DNA of 64,000 nt, taken from the NCBI GenBank assembly GCA_014706295.1, contig JACSVZ010000022.1, forward strand, positions 4,916,830 to 4,980,829. Reading direction: 5' to 3'. A program made the position numbers and the translations under genes. Position 1 is the stretch's first letter, and the number at the start of each line of letters is the position of its first letter. Source of the stretch: Lycocorax pyrrhopterus obiensis (lineage: Eukaryota > Chordata > Aves > Passeriformes > Paradisaeidae). A model generated the notes under the pieces. It was not told the origin of the DNA and ran no database searches. It saw only the letters and a program-made list of their open reading frames with translations. Positions 57,649 to 64,000 of the stretch are shown piece after piece.

Positions 57649-59111
57649 GAAAAGCTTTCTTAAGGTTGGATTTCAGTAATCCTGGCCAGAGCGAGGGTTG
57701 ATGTTCCCTTGCAGAAGCCAGGTAACTCCTCCCAACAATCTCAGTGCAGGCTGGCACATGGATCTCTCTAAGGGAACCTGAACCTGGGTGTGCAGGTGTG
57801 ACTGGGATGTTTTCCCCTAGCAGTGCCCAGCCCTGCTGCCACTTCCTGGAGAAAATTGCATTTATCCTTATTATGCATTTATTCTTACGATGAACTTATT
57901 CTTATAAAAGCATTTTAGAGCTTGAGAGTGGCTGCTGCTGTGATTCCATGGCTCCGTGAGGTGCTGGTGGGCATGGATGGGGTAGACAAGGGTGCTGCTG
58001 CCCCGCTGGAACACACACCTGGATCTGCTGGAACACACACCTGGATCTGCTGGAATGCCCAGGTCTTGCTTGCTCTCAGATCCAGTTGTGCCGCTAGCAG
58101 CTGGAAAAAAGGGAGCTCCAGGCAGAGAAAATGTGGGAGAGGGATACAGGTGTTGGTTTCAGGGGGAATAAAGCAGCCTGTGCTCAGCACCCTTATCTCT
58201 GCAGGAACACTCGTGCTTTTACTTCCATGGATTTTCAACAAAGGCCCGGCATCCACTGAAATTGGATGAAGCAGCTGCTGGGGAATGTGGTTCAAAGTCA
58301 CCTCGGGTGTCCCGTCGTGGGCACAGTGCCAGCAGCAGATGATACAGGGTACCTGGAATATTGTTCTGCATGGAGGAAAGCATCTTCCAACAAACATCCA
58401 CCCACTACTCTGCGACTCCGTGAAAAGCCTTTGAAGCCTGTGCTCCCTGAAGATCAAATTCCTTTAAATTAGCAATGTCGCAAATTATTTTCATAAAACA
58501 AGAAAAACCCTGAATCTTCACCAAACCTCAAACTCTGAACTTTCTGTGTGGTTTCTTTTTCTTTCCCTTTCTCCTCCAAAATTACTGATCATTTTTTGGC
58601 TATTTTCGAGGTTCTGGGTTCAAGCTGGTGTGGTTGGAAAATATCCTAAAGAAAAGAAAGCAAATATCAAGTTTGGAAATGGAACTGGGCAGGCAGGAGA
58701 ACTGCAAGTAGGAACAATTTCAGTAATGGTGCCTCTGTATTTGTGCCCCCTGCACATTTGTATTGTCGCTGAGCTTTTATAAAAATGATGTTTGCTGCAA
58801 ATGATGGATAATGGTGAAAATGTAGCTGCTGCACAAAGGCAGCATTCTGCTCGGGAAGGGAACAGCTTCTCCTTTGGGAGGGTTCTTCCCGTGGGCTGAA
58901 AACAGGAAAGGAAGTTGTACCAAATTACAGCGACCATGGGTGTTACACAAGGGCCAAGACTTGGAGTATCACAAAACATTGGCCAAGGGTTCAGCCCAGG
59001 ACAGGAATTTCTATGTGTAACCTTCTAATGCACAAATTAAAGTGGGGTTCTGACTAATGAGTGCTCTCAGAGTGGTGTGATGGGCCTGGAGCGTAGCAGG
59101 CAGATCAGTGT
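57649..59111. other. Unique sequence, no gene seen
   Basis: Contains only the small duplication at 58005. The 180-residue minus-strand frame at 57915-58457 covers that repeat and shows no domain. Confidence 0.4.
58005..58055. repeat. 22-bp tandem duplication
   Basis: 'gctggaacacacacctggat'+CT occurs at 58005-58026 and 58027-58048, followed by a partial third unit. Confidence 0.9.
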
Positions 59112-59148
59112 AGGTGCCCAGGGAAGCTGTGGATGCCCCATGCCTGGG
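59112..59148 (+). mobile_element. CR1 LINE, left part of an interrupted copy
   Basis: 'ggtgcccagggaagctgtgg' followed by 'atgccccatgcctgggaagt' is forward CR1 sequence. The CR1 order resumes at about 59686 with 'ccaggccaaggtggacgggg'. Confidence 0.7.
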
Positions 59149-59685
59149 AAGTAGAATCAGGGAATATCCTGAGTGGGAAGGGACCCACAGGGCTCATCCA
59201 GCCCAGCTCCAGCCCTGCACAGACACCCCAACAACCCCACCCTGGGCATCCCTGGCAGCGCTGTCCAAACGCTCCTGGAGCTCTGGCAGCCTCGGGGCCG
59301 TGCCCATTCCCTGGGGAGCCTGGGCAGTGCCCAGCACCCTCTGGGGGCAGAACCCAACCCTGATATCCAACCTAAACACCCCTGACACAGCTCCAGCCGT
59401 TCCCTGAGTCCTGTCACTGGTCACAGAGCAGAGATCAGTGTCTTCCCCTTCTCTTCCCCTCACAAGGAAGTTGTAACTGCAATGAGCTCTCCCCTCAGTC
59501 TCCTCCAGCTGAACAGACCAAGTGCCCTCAGCTCTTCCTCTTGGGCTTCCCCTCCAGACCATTCCCCATCCTTATGTTCCCCCTTTGGACACTCTCTAAC
59601 GGCCTTAGATGGTTTTTTTATATTGTGGCACCCAGAACTGCTCCCAGGACTCGAGGTGAGGCTGCACCAGCTCTGAGCACTGTCC
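59149..59685 (-). mobile_element. CR1 LINE (about 535 bp) inserted in another CR1
   Basis: Inverted CR1. It begins with the tail 'agaatcagggaatatcctga', then 'gggacccacagggctcatcc', 'ctggcagcctcggggccgtg', 'tccaacctaaacacccctga', 'gtctcctccagctgaacaga' and 'gcacccagaactgctcccag'. It is the longest CR1 copy in the window. Forward CR1 sequence lies on both sides. Confidence 0.88.
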
Positions 59686-59808
59686 CAGGCCAAGGTGGAC
59701 GGGGCTTGGAGCAACCTGGGATAGTGGAAGGTGTCCCTGCCCATGGCAGGGGGTGGGATGGGATGAGCTTTAAGGTCCCTTCCAACCCAAGCCATTTTAT
59801 GAATCTGT
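59686..59808 (+). mobile_element. CR1 LINE, right part of an interrupted copy
   Basis: Contains 'ccaaggtggacggggcttgg', 'gatagtggaaggtgtccctg', 'tccaacccaagccattttat' and the tail 'gaatctgtg'. It belongs with 59112-59148. Confidence 0.88.
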
Positions 59809-62800
59809 GTGTTCAGGGTTGGGGTTTTTTTTGGTAGTGGAGGTTTGAAATACCAAGGTTTGAAGCTCATTCTAAAGGTCACTGTGCAGCTGATGTGCAG
59901 AGCTCTTTGGAGTCATCAGCCTAAAGTCTGATGGCAAATAATCCAGTCATTCCTAAAGGATTAATGCACTATTAATGTGCAGGGTACAGCACAAGAAGGG
60001 TTTTCCAGAAGGGAAAGCCCAGTCGCAAAGTCACCAGCCTGTCACTACGCTTCCCCCTGGCTTTTCAGGGATCTTTTTTTTATCTTTTATCTTTTATAAA
60101 AATATCTTTTTTTTCAGATATTTCCCGTTTTTCTTACCACTGCCCTGATTTCCTTGGGATGAGTTGCAGGGGGCTGCTCCTGTTCTCTTGTGCAAAGAGG
60201 ATGCTGAGCCGACCTTGGAAAAATTCCTGAGAGGCCCTGGTAAAAAATACATGGCCTTGGTGTCAGATGACACAACGCTTGTTTTGTTGAAAAATGTTCT
60301 TTAGAGCCTCTCATCTGGCCTAGAAACATACTTTTATTTAACTATTTTTAAAAGGGAAGCTGTGATTCTTGCGTGCCTTTGTGGTGGGAGAAATAGTGAA
60401 AGCGTGGCTGTACTACCCAGCTTTCTTCTCACTGAGTGCAGGGAACCAGGATTTCACCTCCAACATCACCTTGCACTGTCTGGAGGTGGTGACATCTGAG
60501 GAGCTTGAGGGGGGAGGTGTTCAGCATGTGTTGCAGTCAGTGATGGCACAGAAGTGTGGTCAGCAGGAGCAAGGGAGCTGCTTTGCCAGGAAACATTGCA
60601 GGAGATCAGGATGTCCCACCTCAAGAGCCCTTCCTTCTTGATTAAAAACCTTTTCCCAATAAAGAATTCAGATTTGGCACTACTGAAATATTCCGTGATC
60701 TAAGTTCTGGCTTTATAAGAGGAGTATTAGCAGGAAAATAAAGTGGCACGAAGGAAATCTCCCAGGGTGACAATGTCATTCTTGTGTTTTCAGACTCAAA
60801 GACTGCAGACTTTGCACTTAAAAAATAATTTTCATTTGTAAAGTTTTCCCCATTTCATCAGTGTCAGTACCCCCCATCCCCAAAGATCAAAATGACGCAT
60901 CTCCTTGGAGATTAAATGAAACGTTATTCAAATAAAGCTCGTTGGACAGAGCTGCCGGCGATGTGGAAAGAGAGCCCTGCTGGTGTCCCTCACAGCCCTG
61001 CTCAGGCACCTGCCATGTCCAGACCACAGCAGGGCCACTTAGGACCTGTTTCCCACCTGGTTTGACACTTTGGGTCATGGAGATGCCCTCAGGACAGGGC
61101 AGAGGGCTGATGTTTGCCGTGCATCCATGGAAAGCTGTGCACGCCTATCCTGTCCTCATCCAGCTGATCTGGCAAACCCATCTTCCCTGGTGATTTTAGG
61201 AAGGCCCTTGGAGGATCTTGCCCACCTTCGAGTGGCTGCCAAGGTCAGAGGAGCAGCTCAAGGGTGACCAGGGACAACATGATGTGCACAACCTGCCCAC
61301 ACTCCAAGCGCTCCCTCCAGCACCACCTTCATTCCTCATTTTCTTTCTTGGTGCCCTCAACCCAACTTCCAGTGTGAGAAACCACATAAGCAGGCAGTAA
61401 ATGAAGCTTTGTTAACATGCAGAGTTAACAGTGAGAAGGAGGAAATTACTGGTTCAAAACTCCACCACTTGCTGTTTGGGAAGAGGAAACTTTCTCTTCA
61501 CCCATTTTTCCCTCACACCCCAAGCCAAGCTCTCCCCTGCTCCGTTCTTCTGTGTCTCTGCCTTGGCTTTCCAATGACCAGTTTTATCTCTCACTTCCAT
61601 ATTTTAGGAGCAGGAATTCCCAGTGAAACATGGCTTTGGCTCAGTGCTCTACAGTCAAGCCTGCCAGGTGCAACGTGTTACGGATGAGAGCGAGTGGAGC
61701 TGAGAGCAGGGCTAAGGTGGATCTGCCTGCATTTATTTCCCTCTTCTGTGCCTTGCTTTCTATTTCTCCTGCCCCACAGCTGCCTGAACCCAGCCAGGTT
61801 TTAATGGGGAGACAGCAGCGAGCCAGGGTTGCTTCATGAATCAAGAGGAGCTGAAATTCTGCAGCACTGAAGACCATTTCCAAAGGCAATTTCGTGGACT
61901 ATTTTTTTTCTGATTCCAAGTGGTGTCTGGCCACATTTCTGCATGGAGCTCATCTAGGACACGCTGCCAAGCCTGAGATGTGAGGCCGGGCCAGTGCCAC
62001 CCACTGTTCTCAGCTGTGATGCTCCACTGCAAGCTGGAGGAAAATAGAACGGAAAAAACCACGGGTTTTGGTGCCTTCTTCCTTTCCAGGGAGATTCTGA
62101 AGTGTGGCTGCATTGCACAGCTTCAGAGAGCACGTCCTTGAAAATTACAGCTCTTAGCTCTATTTTGTCTTCCTACGCAGTGGCTTGGGATTCACAAATA
62201 TTTTCTGCTGCTAAAAGGAGAGGAAGGGCCACAAGGTTATCAGCTGCACTCAGACACTGCCCGCGCTGTTCCTTTGTGGAGAAGGACACTAGGAGAGCCC
62301 AATTTTCAGATGTGACATCCCATGAAAAGAGAGCACTCTTCCAAAAATGGATGGGAACTAAAATTGTGAGCATTATTATTTGTATTTTTATCCCAACTGG
62401 GGATCCTGGGCAGATGGGAAGTGGGGCTGGCCCAGAGGAGGTTGAGCCGCTGCTCTGATTAAAGAGCCCCCACAAGCGACAGGGCTTTGAAAGGACCAGC
62501 ACAAGTGGCCACTGGAGCTGCAACCCAGCTCAGATCTCCAGTGTCCCCAGTGCCTGGAGCTCCATCTTCCAGCTCAGATGCAGGGAAAGGTTGGAGCCGT
62601 TTCTATGTGGCAGCAAACTGGGGGCATTTATTGCACGGAGCACAATAACCAGCTCCCGTTATTACCCAGTTTATGGGGTGCATTCCCGTGTGCCCATTCC
62701 AATTCATCTGCTTGGCAAACTGGGAGCATTCCCTGGTTCGTGAATCTCCAGTGACCAGTTGGGGACGTCTGTGGGCGCAGGCTCATTCCTATTTTAGCTG

Positions 62801-63479
62801 CAGACATTAGTGGGGTAGAGCATGAGCAGAGCCATGGCACCAGCCACTGGTGTGGAGCCAGAAATTGTTTCTCAGGACGCCTCTGGAAGCCAAATTGCTT
62901 CCCAGCACAGTTGTGATAACAGTGCTGCAGCAAATGCCATTTAAATACAATTCCCTGCTAGCGTCGGGGAGGGACGAGGGAATATAGAAACCAAATCATT
63001 AACGCTGCCTGGCTGACTCCAGCTCTGTGCGTGGAAGGACAAGAGGGAAGTAAACAGTGGGGTGGAAGAGGACAGCTTTTCCTTGTAATTGTAAAACTTA
63101 ATGTGCTCTTTAAGGAAGGATCAAAATGACATTAAAGTGAATGCCAATTGTTTTCAAAGGGGTTTGAATTGATTTCTGGAAACTATTGCTGGTTAAAATT
63201 GCCAGGGAAAGCCCATCAGGACTGACATCTTTACAGCCACTATGGCTGACTGGAGATGGGAACTCCTTTCTGGAAATAACTGAAAATATTTCTGTATTAT
63301 CAAATGGAAAGAAAACTGCTGCCTCCAGAGGAGGGGAAAACCTCTTGTAAGGTGGCTTTACAAATATTAAACCAGCCATTTCATTTTTTATTTTTCAAAA
63401 CCTTTTCTCAAGGCTCCCCAACTTTCCTGGAGCCCAGGCTCTTGTGAGGGGAGTGGAGGGGTTGATCTGGGAGGGGAAG
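59809..63479. other. Long unique stretch without a recognised gene
   Basis: About 3.7 kb. There is a T-rich run with repeated 'atctttt' words at 60072-60120. No CR1, LTR or supported coding frame. Confidence 0.4.
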
Positions 63480-63543
63480 CCAGGGTTTCTGACATCCAGG
63501 GTTTCTGACACCCAGGGTTTCTAATATCCAGGGTTTCTGGCAT
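63480..63543. repeat. 16-bp x 4 tandem repeat
   Basis: Four units of CCAGGGTTTCTGACAT start at 63480, 63496, 63512 and 63528. The differences lie mainly in the last five bases of each unit. Confidence 0.93.
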
Positions 63544-64000
63544 CCTGCTGAGCCTAAAGGATGTGGTAAATCCAGCCCTAGGACTGGATTCTCCTGAGAC
63601 TGCCCAGTGCTGGACAAAGTGGAGGCCTGGTCCCAGAAATCGGTGCTTGGAGCCAAGTATGCCAGGGCCCACAGACTTGCAGGGATGAGCATGGTCTGCC
63701 AAGGAGATATGAGCCTCTACTTCACTGGAAAATGAAGGTTTTTTAAAGGGCAGTGTGTGCTCCCCTCCAGGACTCCAAAAAAGAGAATCCAGCAGTTTTC
63801 CATGAGGATTTGATCATCATCTGCATGTTCCTTCAGTGCTGAAGAATTGGCTTTTTCCGCTGAAGACTTGGTCTGCTGGAGAATTCCCAGCTAGCTCAGA
63901 GATTCCCAAATTCTGCTCACCACGAGCAGCACCATGGAGCTTCCCCAAGGACCTTCTTCCCTGGCCCCTGGCTCCATCCCCACTGCTGGGGTTTGTTGGG
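63544..64000. other. Unique sequence to the window end
   Basis: No gene or repeat recognised. Confidence 0.4.

Overview
This window looks like non-coding DNA from a bird, most likely a songbird. The main evidence is more than two dozen 5'-truncated copies of the avian LINE CR1. Many end in the family's ATTCTRTG-type 3' tail, and they lie on both strands. Retroviral long terminal repeats (LTRs) flanked by short target-site duplications, of the kinds seen in passerine genomes, support this. I find no bacterial-style operon, no rRNA or tRNA gene, no CRISPR array, and no intact gag, pol, env or reverse-transcriptase frame. Long open frames are almost all products of repeats: the pentamer tract at 3.1 kb, the minisatellite at 34 kb, and frames running through CR1 copies.

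Layout. 0-3.1 kb: CR1, an AT-rich tract, then a GC-rich 578-bp solo LTR with a 6-bp duplication. 3.15-3.49 kb: a (CCTTT)n array. 3.5-15 kb: mostly unique sequence with two CR1 copies near 9 kb. 15.08-15.66 kb: an ERVL-like solo LTR with a 5-bp duplication. 16-26.5 kb: unique sequence with scattered CR1 and two adjacent exon-like frames on the minus strand near 23.5 kb. 26.5-28.1 kb: a 334-bp solo LTR inserted inside a CR1 copy, then another LTR. 32.3 kb: a related 377-bp LTR. 34.15-34.92 kb: a minisatellite. 35-44 kb: CR1 copies and an LTR at 38.5 kb with perfect 8-bp inverted ends. 44.2 kb: a second copy of the 334-bp LTR in the opposite orientation. 46-60 kb: CR1 copies, exon-like minus-strand frames at 48 and 50.8 kb, and a G-rich array with a canonical G-quadruplex motif at 57.5 kb. 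59.1-59.8 kb: one CR1 inserted into another. 60-64 kb: unique sequence and a small 16-bp tandem repeat.

The AT-richer unique stretches, for example 39.0-39.3, 54.3-54.8 and 56.2-56.4 kb, have the texture of conserved vertebrate regulatory DNA, but this cannot be shown from one sequence. The window is probably a large intron or an intergenic region. The best-supported content is the set of dated, nested retroelement insertions. The exon candidates are weak, because pseudo-exons are common in any 64 kb of vertebrate DNA.
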